In this document: positions 51,496 to 60,164 of the stretch, piece after piece | How positions within the stretch are numbered: the first letter of the stretch is position 1 | Layout of the letters: every line of letters starts with the position of its first letter | From: Clostridia bacterium | GTDB lineage: Bacteria; Bacillota; Clostridia; Christensenellales; Aristaeellaceae | DNA length: 62,892 nucleotides | Assembly: GCA_017936375.1 (NCBI GenBank) | Contig: JAGBFR010000006.1 | Location: 1-62,892 of the forward strand | Reading direction: 5' to 3' | Notes under the pieces: model-generated | The model's input: the letters and a program-made list of their open reading frames with translations, nothing else | Databases searched by the model: none | What the model was told of the DNA's origin: nothing | Program-made: the position numbers and the translations under genes

Positions 51496-53130
51496 TTATC
51501 GTCCAATAAACTCCATCAGCTGCTGGATATTCTTTTTGCCAAAGGTGATCCGGTCGTCACCCATCACCAGACATGGCACGCTCATCACGTTATACTGCTT
51601 TTTCATCTGCTCAAAATGCGCAAGATCATACGCTTCGGCAGTGATTTTCGGATTGAGCGACGCCATGCGCTGCGCTGCAATCACCAGATCGGGACACATC
51701 GTGCAGGATAGAGAGACGAGGATCTTCATGCTGACGGGATGCTCAATCGCCTCGATAGCCCGTCTGATATCCTCGTCCAGCGCCTGTCCCGGGCCGCTGG
51801 CATTGTACAGCCCCAGCACAAAAGACGTGAATTCATGCCCCCCGGGAACGCCATGGAAAGCAAGCCCCGTCGGCGTTCCATCCGCCAGGCAGATCTGAAC
51901 GCAAGGCGCCATTTCCGAAGAGGCATCGCGCCGAGCCACCTGCATGCTGAGCTTGTCCGTCATCTCCGCCAGAGATGAGATAAAGGATTCCAGCTCCGCC
52001 GAGACCGGACGGCTGTCCAAATAAAGCGTCAAACGCAGCGGACGAGCCATCCGGCTGAACACAGTGTCCAGCTGCCGACACATTTCCGGCGTGAACACGG
52101 AATCGCTCTCATGCGCGTCTTCCTCAGGCGCGGAGGATATCTCTTTCTTCTCAGACGTTAGCTGCTGCGGGTGAATGCCTGTTTTTCGCTGCATCATCGC
52201 GGCGTATTTTTCCAGCTCCGTTGCGGCCAGCGCGCCGTCGCCCGTGGCCGTCACCACCTGACGCAGCGGCTTGATGCACACATCGCCCGCCGCATATACG
52301 CCCTCCACGCTGGTTTTGAGCGTTCCGTCCGTAATCACGTAGCCCTTATCATCCAGCCTGACAAGTCCTTTCACCAGATCGGTCGCCGGTTCATAGCCAG
52401 CAAAGACAAATACGCCGAAGGTTTCTCCGTCTTGGCTTTGATACTCCGTGATCTCACCGGTCTGCGTGTTCTTCCATCGCGCGTGGTCAAGGCCATTTTC
52501 TCCGGAAACCTCCAGCAGCTCTGTGAAGGGCAGAATCGTGATCTTCTCATGCTGCCGGGCAGGCTGAGCCGCCGCCTCGGCGCAGGTAAAGTCCTCGCTC
52601 CTCATCAGGATGGTGACATGCCGGGCAAATTTCGTCAGGAAAACGCTTTCTTCTGCCGCTGCAAAGCCGCCGCCCACGACAAACACTTCCTTGCCGGTGA
52701 AAAACTCGCCGTCGCAGGTAGCGCAGTAGGCAACGCCCCGGCCCTTGTGTTCCTCTTCGCCCTTGAAGCCCACCATGCGGGGATGCGCGCCCGTGGCCAG
52801 CAATACGCCGAAGCACCGAAAATCTCCCCGCCCGGTGCGAACCGTCTTGATATCGCCCGTCAGATCCAGCCCGGTGGCCTCCGCCAATAGAAATTCCGCG
52901 CCGAATGCCTCCGCCTGCTGCTGCATGGTATCTGTCAGCAGCTTTCCGCTGGTTTTGCCGATACCGGGATAATTGACCACCTCGTGCGTAATGGTGATCT
53001 GCCCGCCAAACTGTTCCCTTTCCAGCACCAGCACCCGATAGCGCGCCCGGGCAAGATAGATGGCGGCGGTGAGCCCTGCAGGCCCACCGCCGATGATAAT
53101 CACATCATAGAGGTTTTTTGCGCTTGTCAT
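51496..53130 (-). CDS. ahpF: AhpF-type peroxiredoxin reductase with permuted domain order
   Basis: 544 residues. The first 310 are a thioredoxin reductase-like flavoprotein: FAD site IIGGGPAGLTAA, redox CATC at 136-139, NAD(P)H site VVGGGFAAAEE and late AAGDV. The last 190 resemble the AhpF N-terminal tandem thioredoxin folds: F1 with GHEFTSFVLGL and F2 with SLSCTMCPD (CxxC 476-479), LNPKI and VMSVP. In normal AhpF these come first, so the order is swapped. It should reduce the AhpC encoded just upstream. ATG 53130 overlaps the ahpC stop (TGATG). Confidence 0.88.
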   Translation of the reverse strand: MTSAKNLYDVIIIGGGPAGLTAAIYLARARYRVLVLEREQFGGQITITHEVVNYPGIGKTSGKLLTDTMQQQAEAFGAEFLLAEATGLDLTGDIKTVRTGRGDFRCFGVLLATGAHPRMVGFKGEEEHKGRGVAYCATCDGEFFTGKEVFVVGGGFAAAEESVFLTKFARHVTILMRSEDFTCAEAAAQPARQHEKITILPFTELLEVSGENGLDHARWKNTQTGEITEYQSQDGETFGVFVFAGYEPATDLVKGLVRLDDKGYVITDGTLKTSVEGVYAAGDVCIKPLRQVVTATGDGALAATELEKYAAMMQRKTGIHPQQLTSEKKEISSAPEEDAHESDSVFTPEMCRQLDTVFSRMARPLRLTLYLDSRPVSAELESFISSLAEMTDKLSMQVARRDASSEMAPCVQICLADGTPTGLAFHGVPGGHEFTSFVLGLYNASGPGQALDEDIRRAIEAIEHPVSMKILVSLSCTMCPDLVIAAQRMASLNPKITAEAYDLAHFEQMKKQYNVMSVPCLVMGDDRITFGKKNIQQLMEFIGR

Positions 53131-53693
53131 CACAGCTGTCCCACCAGATCCAGGCTGGGTTTCAGCGTTTCGGCGCCGGGCGTCCAGTTGGCCGGGCAGA
53201 CCTGATCGCCGTGAGCATGGACAAACTGGCACGCCTGCACCTTGCGCAAAAGCTCCTCCGCATTGCGGCCCACGTTGCCTGCAGTCACCTCATAGCCCAC
53301 GATCTTTCCCTCGGGATTGATGATGAACGTGCCCCGCTCCGCCAGACCGTCTGACTCGATCAGCACCTCAAAGTCGCGCGACAGCGCATGGGTGGGGTCG
53401 GCCAGCATGGGATAGTTGAGCTTGCGGATACGCTCGGAGGCGTCGTGCCATGCTTTATGCACAAAGTGCGTGTCCGTGGACACGGCATAAACCTCGCAGC
53501 CGATGCCGCGGAACTGCTCATACTTGTTTGCAAGATCCTCCAGCTCCGTGGGACAGACGAATGTGAAGTCCGCGGGATAAAAGAAGAAAACGCTCCATTT
53601 TCCGAGGATATCCTCCTTGGAGATGAATTTAAATTCGTTTCCGTGATACGCGTAAACCTTGAAATCGGATACTTCCTTATTGATCAGGGACAT
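53130..53693 (-). CDS. ahpC: Alkyl hydroperoxide reductase C (2-Cys peroxiredoxin)
   Basis: 187 residues. Peroxidatic Cys47 in ADFTFVCPTE and the resolving Cys in the C-terminal QVCPANW are present. It reduces H2O2 and organic peroxides. It lies between dfx (3 bp upstream) and the AhpF-type reductase (overlapping), so one transcript makes superoxide reductase, peroxidase and its reductase. Confidence 0.95.
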   Translation of the reverse strand: MSLINKEVSDFKVYAYHGNEFKFISKEDILGKWSVFFFYPADFTFVCPTELEDLANKYEQFRGIGCEVYAVSTDTHFVHKAWHDASERIRKLNYPMLADPTHALSRDFEVLIESDGLAERGTFIINPEGKIVGYEVTAGNVGRNAEELLRKVQACQFVHAHGDQVCPANWTPGAETLKPSLDLVGQL

Positions 53694-53695
53694 GT

Positions 53696-54076
53696 TTATT
53701 CCTCCTTTTTCCACAGGTCGTGCTGATTGCAGAACGCCCAGACCGAGCGAACCTCGTCCCCCTTGCACAGGGCAAACTTGGCTTTGGGCTTGTCGGTCGG
53801 CTTCAGGTGCGCATACTGGATGACGTGCTCCGCCTCCAGGCAGATCCATTCGATATAGTGCTCCTGCGTCATGGGATGCTCCACAGATCCAACCGTCACG
53901 TGAACGGTATCGCCGTCTTTGTGATAGACCGGAATATGCTTCTCGCCGGAAGCTTCGGTGGTTCCCGGCTCCAGGCGGCGCATCTTTTCGCCGCAGCACT
54001 GCACGCTCACGCCGGCATCGTGGATCATCGCCATGATATTGCCGCAATGTCGGCAGGTATAGAACGTTTGCTTCAT
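53696..54076 (-). CDS. dfx: Desulfoferrodoxin (superoxide reductase)
   Basis: 126 residues. The N-terminal desulforedoxin-like domain has a CRHC pair and a CC pair for one iron; the C-terminal neelaredoxin domain has EKHIPVY, HVTVGSVEHPM and the CNQHDLW end with the Fe ligands. It reduces superoxide to H2O2 without making oxygen, a typical defence of anaerobes. Start ATG 54076 with GGAGGG upstream. First gene of dfx-ahpC-ahpF. Confidence 0.92.
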   Translation of the reverse strand: MKQTFYTCRHCGNIMAMIHDAGVSVQCCGEKMRRLEPGTTEASGEKHIPVYHKDGDTVHVTVGSVEHPMTQEHYIEWICLEAEHVIQYAHLKPTDKPKAKFALCKGDEVRSVWAFCNQHDLWKKEE

Positions 54077-54175
54077 GCAATTCCCTCCTTCAGCATCAAG
54101 TATGTCCTGCCCGCGATAAATAATGCGCCGAAACGGGGACATAATAGCATGCAGTACCTGCAAGGAGTGTATGCG

Positions 54176-55591
54176 ATGGAAGCAAACAGATCCTATGTGA
54201 AAGGATTTATTCCCTATGCGCTGGCGGCGTTTCTTATCAGCGTGGTCGGCGGTTTTTCTGCCGTGCTGGGCCCGGCCTTTGTTAAGGACATGGGCATTGC
54301 CTACAACAATACGACGTGGACCGCGCTGGCGCAGGCGATGTCCACCGCTGCCTGCGCACCGATCCTTGGCAAGCTGGGCGACGTGCTGGGACGGCGCTTC
54401 ACGCTGCTTGTCGGCATCATCGTCTACACGCTGGGCAATGCGCTCGCAGCGCTCGCGCCGTCGCTGACGGTGATGCTGATCGCCCGGTTCATCGTCGGCG
54501 TGGGCAGCGCGGCGGTCGCGCCGGTGGTTTTGTCCTATATCGTCACCGATTTTCCGCCCCATGCCGTCGCCAAGGGCTTCTCCATGTACATGCTGATTTC
54601 CAGCGCATCGGTGGTCTTTGGCCCGGCGCTGAGCGGCCTGATCATCAACGCCTATGGCTGGCGGGCGATGGTCTGGGTCTGCGTGGCGATCTGCATCGCG
54701 GTGTTCATCCCCTGCGCGCTGCTTAAGGACAAAAACGCGCCGCACTGCAGACGGCTTGATCATTTCGACACTCCGGGCGCGGCGCTGGTGCTGATCTTCT
54801 TCAGCCTGATGCTGTGCATTCCATCCTTCGGCCAGAACTTCGGCTGGGGATCCTCCGCGTTCCTTAGCGTGCTGATCGCCACGCTGATCGCGCTTGCCGC
54901 CCTTGTGCTGGCTGAGCGCAGGGCTGTCCATCCCATTCTGCCCGGCAGCTTCATGCGCCGCCGCTTCTTCATCCTCAGCGTGCTGGCGCTGACGCTCACG
55001 CAGGGACTGATGCAGGCGAACATGACCAACACCATCGTGTTTGTCAACTATACGCAGCCGGACAATACTGTGATCTCCGCCTATGCCATTTCGGTGATGT
55101 ATCTGGGCATGTCGCTGGGCGCGGTATTCCTGGGGCCGCTGGCAGAACGGTTTGAACCGCGTGCCGTGCTGTCCTTCTCTCTGCTGCTGACCGGCGTCAG
55201 CTGCGCGCTGCTGCTGCGCTTCACCGCAGACGCCTCTGTGCTGCTGCTGATGTCGGCGCTGGGCCTGCTGGGCTTTGGCCTTGGCGGCAACGGCACGATC
55301 TTCATGAAAGTAGCGCTGAGCGACCTGCCCAGCAATCAGGCAGGCGCGGCCACGGGCACATACGGCCTGTTCAGGGATCTGGCTGCGCCCTTCGGCGTGG
55401 CTGTCTTCGTGCCGCTGTTTACCAATCGGATCACCGGCTATATGGCGCAGGGTCTGTCGGGCGCGGACGCTGCCGTGCAGTCCATCCATTCCCTGGCGAT
55501 CATCGAAATCCTTTGCGCAGCGGCAGGCATCGCCGTCGTACTGATGCTGCCCCGCATCCATCAGGAGAGGAGAAATCAATATGCGTCTTAA
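54176..55591 (+). CDS. MFS transporter (drug/anion efflux type), possible bile-acid transporter
   Basis: 471 residues, about 14 membrane segments. It has the MFS motif-A loop GKLGDVLGRRFTLLVG and motif C-like VVFGPALSGLIINAYGWRAMVWV of the DHA families. ATG 54176 follows AAGGAG. It runs divergent from dfx and overlaps the dehydrogenase gene by 11 bases, so the two are translationally coupled. A role in moving the substrate or product of the dehydrogenase is inferred only. Confidence 0.82.
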   Translation: MEANRSYVKGFIPYALAAFLISVVGGFSAVLGPAFVKDMGIAYNNTTWTALAQAMSTAACAPILGKLGDVLGRRFTLLVGIIVYTLGNALAALAPSLTVMLIARFIVGVGSAAVAPVVLSYIVTDFPPHAVAKGFSMYMLISSASVVFGPALSGLIINAYGWRAMVWVCVAICIAVFIPCALLKDKNAPHCRRLDHFDTPGAALVLIFFSLMLCIPSFGQNFGWGSSAFLSVLIATLIALAALVLAERRAVHPILPGSFMRRRFFILSVLALTLTQGLMQANMTNTIVFVNYTQPDNTVISAYAISVMYLGMSLGAVFLGPLAERFEPRAVLSFSLLLTGVSCALLLRFTADASVLLLMSALGLLGFGLGGNGTIFMKVALSDLPSNQAGAATGTYGLFRDLAAPFGVAVFVPLFTNRITGYMAQGLSGADAAVQSIHSLAIIEILCAAAGIAVVLMLPRIHQERRNQYAS

Positions 55592-56378
55592 GGGTAAAGT
55601 CATCCTTGTCACCGCTTCCACCCGGGGTATCGGTCTGGCCATCGTGAGGGCTTGCGCCAAAGAGGGCGGCATCATCTGCATGGCCGCCCGCGATCTCACC
55701 CGCGCTCAGGAAATCGCCAATCAGCTTTGCAGCGAAGGCTGCCGCGTGCATTGCGTCTACAACGACGCCACCAAGCCGGAAACCTTTCTTTCCATGGTCG
55801 AAGAAACCGTTGTAAAGGCCGGGCGCATCGACGTGCTGGTCAACAACTTCGGCACCTCCAATCCGGGCCGGGATCTGGATTTTACGCACACCGATCCGGA
55901 GGTCTTCATGAGCACCGTACAGCTCAATCTGCGCAGCGTGTTCATGACCAGCCAGGCTGCCGCCAGACACATGGCCAAACAGGGTGGCGGAAGCATCGTC
56001 AATATTTCCTCCGTGGGCGGCAGTGTGCCAGATATCTCGCAGATTGCCTACGGCACAAGCAAGGCAGCAATTAACTACCTGACAAAGCTGATCGCCGTTC
56101 ACGAAGCGAAGAACAAGATCCGCTGCAACGCCGTTCTGCCCGGCATGACCGCCACCGAAGCGGTGGAAAAGCACCTGAGCGGCGATTTCCGCGCGCTGTT
56201 TCTGAGGCATATTCCGCTCGGCCGGATCGGCCTGCCGGAGGAGATCGCGCAGGCAGTCATCTATTTTGCCAGCGACGAATCGGCTTATACCACCGGGCAG
56301 ATTCTCAGCGTATCCGGCGGCTTCGGACTGGGGACGCCGCTTTACGGCGAGCTATCCGGAAAGGACATGCGCAGGTGA
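55581..56378 (+). CDS. hdhA: Short-chain dehydrogenase resembling clostridial 7alpha-hydroxysteroid dehydrogenase
   Basis: 265 residues, classical SDR. Cofactor loop TASTRGIG (11-18), Arg37 (AARD) suggesting NADP(H), NN(F)G at 89-91, tetrad N116, S144, Y157, K161. The segments VPDISQIAYGTSKAAIN, IRCNAVLPG, FASDESAYTTGQI and the end GGFGLGTPLYGE closely follow, from memory, the NADP-dependent 7alpha-HSDH of Clostridium sardiniense/absonum, which oxidises the 7-hydroxyl of bile acids. A generic 3-oxoacyl reductase-type SDR remains possible. Confidence 0.68.
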   Translation: MRLKGKVILVTASTRGIGLAIVRACAKEGGIICMAARDLTRAQEIANQLCSEGCRVHCVYNDATKPETFLSMVEETVVKAGRIDVLVNNFGTSNPGRDLDFTHTDPEVFMSTVQLNLRSVFMTSQAAARHMAKQGGGSIVNISSVGGSVPDISQIAYGTSKAAINYLTKLIAVHEAKNKIRCNAVLPGMTATEAVEKHLSGDFRALFLRHIPLGRIGLPEEIAQAVIYFASDESAYTTGQILSVSGGFGLGTPLYGELSGKDMRR

Positions 56379-56422
56379 GCCGTGCTGGATCATGGCAGCA
56401 TAGCGGCGATATCACAGCAAAA

Positions 56423-56465
56423 GCCCAGAAATCAAGCTCTGCATGATTTCTGGGCCATGTTTTTG
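56423..56465 (+). terminator. Terminator after the dehydrogenase gene
   Basis: GCCCAGAAATCA and TGATTTCTGGGC form a perfect 12-bp stem, followed by CATGTTTTTG. Confidence 0.88.
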
Positions 56466-56543
56466 TTTTCCCGCGTGCATTCTGTCGCGGAAAAAGCCTG
56501 TGCCTTTTGCTCAATGGCATTCATTTGGCTTTTCTGTTTTTCT

Positions 56544-57314
56544 TTATTCAAACTCCGGCAGGTTCTCTTTCTTCCTGCGGACGAAGACATATGTCTGCGC
56601 ATCGGAATACGTCTCATCATAGCGATAATCCTGCCCCTCAAACGCCTTGATGTCCTCCGGATTCTCGATTCCGTTCACCGCCATGAAGCGCACCATCTCG
56701 CCGCGCGCCATCTTGCACATGGTACCCTTCTCGATGATCTTTCCATCCTTCTCTTCGCCGAAGACACAGGTGATCATCCTCTTATCCTTGGGCAGATATT
56801 TGGATATACAGACGCTGTACTCCTTGGAAGCCAGGTTGATCACATAGTCCGCTGCATCCAGCACGCTGCGCGCCAGCGCTTCTCCCCAGAAGGTGTAGAG
56901 GTCTTTGGCGTCGCCCATGCGCAGCTTTGCCTGCATCTCCAATCGATACGGCGTCACGCCGTCCATCGGGCGCAGCACACCATAAAAGCCGGACAGAATG
57001 CGCAGGTGCTCCTGCACATAATCGTATTCCTTCTGCGTGAATACGTCCGGCGCCATGTACTGATACTGTATGCCTTCGTAGGCGATGATCGCCGGCGTGA
57101 GGTTTCTGTGCAGATCCATATCATGCAGGCGCTGAGCATTGAGCGCCGCAATCTGATCGTTGCACTTCCAGAGCTTCTGAAGTTCCTCGCTGGACATGCC
57201 ACGAAGCCGGTCAAGCAGCTGCTGCGTCTGGGGAAGAAACACCGGCAAATCGCGATACGGCAACGTATCCGTATCCGCGTTCATCTTCTTCGCCGGGGAT
57301 ATGATGATGCGCAT
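56544..57314 (-). CDS. yaaA: Peroxide stress protein YaaA (DUF328)
   Basis: 256 residues. It starts with the family signature MRIIISPAKKM; QYQYMAPDVFTQ, SGFYGVLRPMDGVTPYRLEM and the TYVFVRRK end fit YaaA. In E. coli YaaA lowers free iron under H2O2 stress and so limits DNA damage. One base separates it from the bcp gene, so both are one operon. Confidence 0.93.
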   Translation of the reverse strand: MRIIISPAKKMNADTDTLPYRDLPVFLPQTQQLLDRLRGMSSEELQKLWKCNDQIAALNAQRLHDMDLHRNLTPAIIAYEGIQYQYMAPDVFTQKEYDYVQEHLRILSGFYGVLRPMDGVTPYRLEMQAKLRMGDAKDLYTFWGEALARSVLDAADYVINLASKEYSVCISKYLPKDKRMITCVFGEEKDGKIIEKGTMCKMARGEMVRFMAVNGIENPEDIKAFEGQDYRYDETYSDAQTYVFVRRKKENLPEFE

Positions 57315-57315
57315 T

Positions 57316-57780
57316 TTACTTATCTCCCGTCAGGTACGCGAGGATTTCTGCTGCATTGGTATCCGGCTTGACCTTGGGCATCGCCTTTTCGATCATGCCG
57401 TTTTCGTCGATCACATACGTCGTGCGCACAACGCCCATGCTCACCTTGCCGTAGAGCTTCTTCTCCTGCCAGACGTCGTATGCCTTGATCGCCTCAAGCT
57501 CCGGATCCGCCAGCAGGATGAACGGCAGATCGTGCTTCGCGGCAAACTTCGCATGCGAAGCGACGGAATCCTTGCTCACGCCGATGACGACAGCATCGAG
57601 GGATTTGAACGCTTCAAAGCTTGCTGCAAACGCACAGGCCTGCCGCGTACACCCGGGCGTGTTGTCCTTCGGATAGAAATACAGAACGACCTTCTTACCA
57701 AGGAAACTAGACAGGGAAACGGAATTACCGTCCTTGTCAAAAAGAGTAAAGTCAGGTGCCTTTGCGCCAATTTCAAGCAT
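57316..57780 (-). CDS. bcp: Thioredoxin-dependent thiol peroxidase (Bcp/PrxQ)
   Basis: 154 residues. Peroxidatic Cys in YPKDNTPGCTRQAC with the second Cys five residues later, as in PrxQ-type enzymes. It reduces hydroperoxides with thioredoxin. The RTTYVIDENG strand is typical. It forms an oxidative-stress pair with yaaA. Confidence 0.95.
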   Translation of the reverse strand: MLEIGAKAPDFTLFDKDGNSVSLSSFLGKKVVLYFYPKDNTPGCTRQACAFAASFEAFKSLDAVVIGVSKDSVASHAKFAAKHDLPFILLADPELEAIKAYDVWQEKKLYGKVSMGVVRTTYVIDENGMIEKAMPKVKPDTNAAEILAYLTGDK

Positions 57781-57829
57781 GATGATTTCTCCTTCAGCAA
57801 ATTCTTTATATATGATTCTTTCCGGAAAG

Positions 57830-58303
57830 TCAGTTTTCCTCTGATGGTTGATTATCCGCTGCGATCTGCATCAGCAGCTTTCGAAACGCCCCTTCAAAGG
57901 CTTCATCTTCTTCCTTCGTCCTCTTCTTCGGCCCTTTGAGATGATGCTTCCCCTTGCCCATTCTCGCCTTTCGCGCCAGATGGCGCTCCATGAGCATCTG
58001 GTCGATGTTTTCCTGCGTATACAGTCCGCCGCTCTGATGAATCGCATACGCACCCTTACCAAGCGCCAGTGCCGCCACACCGTAGTCCTGCGTCACGACG
58101 ACGTCGCCTCGTCTGCACAGATTGATCAGCGCAAAATCCACTGCGTCTACACCGGCTCCAATCACTTTGATTTCGCTGTACTCGGAAGTCAGCGCATGAT
58201 TCGTATCGCACAGCAGCGTCACAGGAATGCCGCTGGCTTTCGCCACGCGCTCAACAATCCGCACCACCGGACACGCATCCGCATCAACAAGAATTCTGGG
58301 CAT
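57830..58303 (-). CDS. YaiI/YqxD family protein (DUF188)
   Basis: 157 residues. PRILVDADACPVV at the start and TQDYGVAALALGKGAYAIHQSGG are the family signatures; the PIN-like fold suggests a nuclease, unproven. It lies 50 bp upstream of bcp on the same strand, perhaps in the same operon. The tail is charged (KGPKKRTKEEDE). Confidence 0.92.
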   Translation of the reverse strand: MPRILVDADACPVVRIVERVAKASGIPVTLLCDTNHALTSEYSEIKVIGAGVDAVDFALINLCRRGDVVVTQDYGVAALALGKGAYAIHQSGGLYTQENIDQMLMERHLARKARMGKGKHHLKGPKKRTKEEDEAFEGAFRKLLMQIAADNQPSEEN

Positions 58304-58382
58304 GAATTATCTCCTCTGCGTGATCTTTATGATCGTCATCTCATTATATCATGACCCTGCGCTTCATCACAGGGTAAATCCA

Positions 58383-59237
58383 TCACACCGCGGTTTTCGT
58401 ATTTACTTCTTCCCCGATATGCGGCGCATGCATTTTCACTTGCGACTGTGCAGCCATCGCGTTCATCAGCCGAAGCATCAGCTGTGCTAACAGCGAACGC
58501 GAAACATCATCCATCGGGATTCTCTCGTTCAGTTTTTCCAGCACGATAAAGATGACGTCTTCCTTTTCGATCTTCTCCCTCCTTCCCCACTTCGCGCGGA
58601 TCTTCTCCCTGAAAGCGTTCAGCATGGAAGCCGTCATCGTCTGCTTGGGCAATTCGCGATGATCCATCTTCTTCACATCGCGAAGAATTTTCATAAAGAG
58701 ATTTTTGATTTTCTCCATATCCGCTTCGTGCGTGCAGAGTTTCTGTGCACTCAGTTGGAGCATGTCCTTCTGAACTTCCTGCTGTTTTTTCGGCCGGCTC
58801 ATGCTCCATTCGTCCGCCATGTCCGTCATAAAGTCAATCATTTCATTGCGGGCCATGTTGCCAATCTCAAGGCTGTTGTCCAGATATGCGCGCATCAGAA
58901 AGAGCACCTTTGCAAATTCTTTGTGCTCCAGCAAACGGCTGAGCATCTCCAAATCCAGTTTGCCGCTCGCAAGCTGAATGGCAGCGTCTTCAGAAATATT
59001 CATCTGAACGACGTCCAGATTTTTCTTCGTCCGCACGTCAGTCAGCCCCAGAAGATAATCCGCCGACACATCAAACACTTCCGCAAGCCGAATCAGAATA
59101 TCGCTGCTGAGCGTTCCGGTTTCGCCGCTTTCACTTCTGCTGACCTGCGAATGACTGATGCCAAGCCTCCTTGCAAGCTCCGTTTTCTTCCAGTTGCGTT
59201 CTTCTCTGAGTTGGGTGATTCTCATTCCGATCTCCAT
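58383..59237 (-). CDS. XRE-family helix-turn-helix regulator
   Basis: 284 residues. An N-terminal HTH_3 domain (about 5-60) has ELARRLGISHSQVSRSESG; a further 220 helical residues without a motif I recognise follow, possibly for ligand or partner binding. Regulators of this kind often sit at the edge of integrated elements. ATG 59237 has AAAGGAG 8 bp upstream; TTG 59261 has none. It is divergent from the mobilisation genes. Confidence 0.85.
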   Translation of the reverse strand: MEIGMRITQLREERNWKKTELARRLGISHSQVSRSESGETGTLSSDILIRLAEVFDVSADYLLGLTDVRTKKNLDVVQMNISEDAAIQLASGKLDLEMLSRLLEHKEFAKVLFLMRAYLDNSLEIGNMARNEMIDFMTDMADEWSMSRPKKQQEVQKDMLQLSAQKLCTHEADMEKIKNLFMKILRDVKKMDHRELPKQTMTASMLNAFREKIRAKWGRREKIEKEDVIFIVLEKLNERIPMDDVSRSLLAQLMLRLMNAMAAQSQVKMHAPHIGEEVNTKTAV

Positions 59238-59426
59238 GTGTGTTTCTCCTTTCTCGTCCAATTCTGCACAGCATCTATTTCATCTTGTATGCCGATTTGC
59301 AATTCCGTGCAGAACCCAGCGCATGCCTTTAGACTCTGCTACAATGGCACCACGATCTGACGCGGCAGTCCGTCATCAGGAACAAGCCGTACGCCATATC
59401 ATGGAGCAGTCGGGAGGTGTTGCGCT

Positions 59427-59618
59427 ATCAAGGCTCGGCAAAAAATCTGCATCGTCGTGCATAAGCCCTCAACCCCTGAAGGGCAGCGCGAACTGATGGC
59501 GCGCACAGCCTCCGCACACGCTGATGCCGTCAGCAGTCATCTTCGAAATCTGAACTGCTCCGGCAAGCAAAAGGCTGCACTCATCGACGCAGTGATTCAG
59601 ACTACCAGACAGCAATAA
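59427..59618 (+). CDS. Small unidentified reading frame, start unclear
   Basis: A frame open from a TGA near 59358 to TAA 59616 encodes a protein-like stretch (KICIVVHKPSTPEGQREL, then a helical ARTASAHADAV and SGKQKAALIDAVI). A ribosome site GGGAGG (59412-59417) lies 9 bp before an ATC codon at 59427; the first normal starts are GTG 59457 and ATG 59496. Short genes of this type occur near clostridial mobilisation genes. It may be a real small gene with a rare start, or a remnant. The rest of 59238-59426 shows no gene. Confidence 0.35.
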   Translation: MKARQKICIVVHKPSTPEGQRELMARTASAHADAVSSHLRNLNCSGKQKAALIDAVIQTTRQQ

Positions 59619-59649
59619 GCGCTTGCGCACAACAGCGTTCTCACCCGAG

Positions 59650-59679
59650 GGTATCCCAAGAAACTGGGATACCTTTTTT
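59650..59679 (+). terminator. Terminator before the mobilisation genes
   Basis: GGTATCCCA-AGAAAC-TGGGATACC stem followed by six T. The hairpin upstream of the relaxase operon could also be part of an oriT. Confidence 0.8.
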
Positions 59680-59852
59680 CTTTGTGCAAAATACCCCCTC
59701 TATGAATCACCAGAAAAAACGCCCCAAAGTTGCCTTCTTTCAGAAAAATAATCTTCAACAATTTTCAAAACGTTCAGCTTTTTCATTTCGCGCAAATAAC
59801 ACTCCCTAATATCCGTGACAAATTCAAGGGGATTCTCAAAGGAGCCACGCAT

Positions 59853-60164
59853 ATGGCTATCCGCGACGAAATTCGCGACCCTCTGCACCAGCAGCTCGAC
59901 AACGCAAACGCACAGAATCTTCTCTACGAACACCGCATCACGCGTCTTGAAAACCGCAGCCAGTATCTCGCAAACGGTGACCGAAGAAAACGCGTGCACC
60001 ACCTGTGCAACATGGGCGGCGCAATCCAATCTCTCTCTCCTCAGGCAGACGCATTGCCCAAGCCGCTGTTCTACGAATTCATGGAAGAAGTTTTTGCGCT
60101 CGCCGACGTACAGCGGCTGCTCGATGATTTTTCTTCGAGGGCAGCCAAGCCGGAGGACCTGTGA
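59853..60164 (+). CDS. DUF3847 family protein
   Basis: 103 residues. A predicted coiled coil (HRITRLENRSQYL) and a short basic motif (NGDRRKRVHHLCNMGGAIQSL) match DUF3847, small proteins encoded directly before MobA/MobL relaxases in clostridial elements and perhaps relaxosome accessories. ATG 59853 has AAGGAG 8 bp upstream. The stop overlaps the relaxase start. Confidence 0.78.
   Translation: MAIRDEIRDPLHQQLDNANAQNLLYEHRITRLENRSQYLANGDRRKRVHHLCNMGGAIQSLSPQADALPKPLFYEFMEEVFALADVQRLLDDFSSRAAKPEDL

Noticed and set aside
59700-60029. A 109-codon minus-strand frame upstream of the relaxase
   Set aside because: It overlaps the DUF3847 gene and has no ribosome site or recognisable domain.
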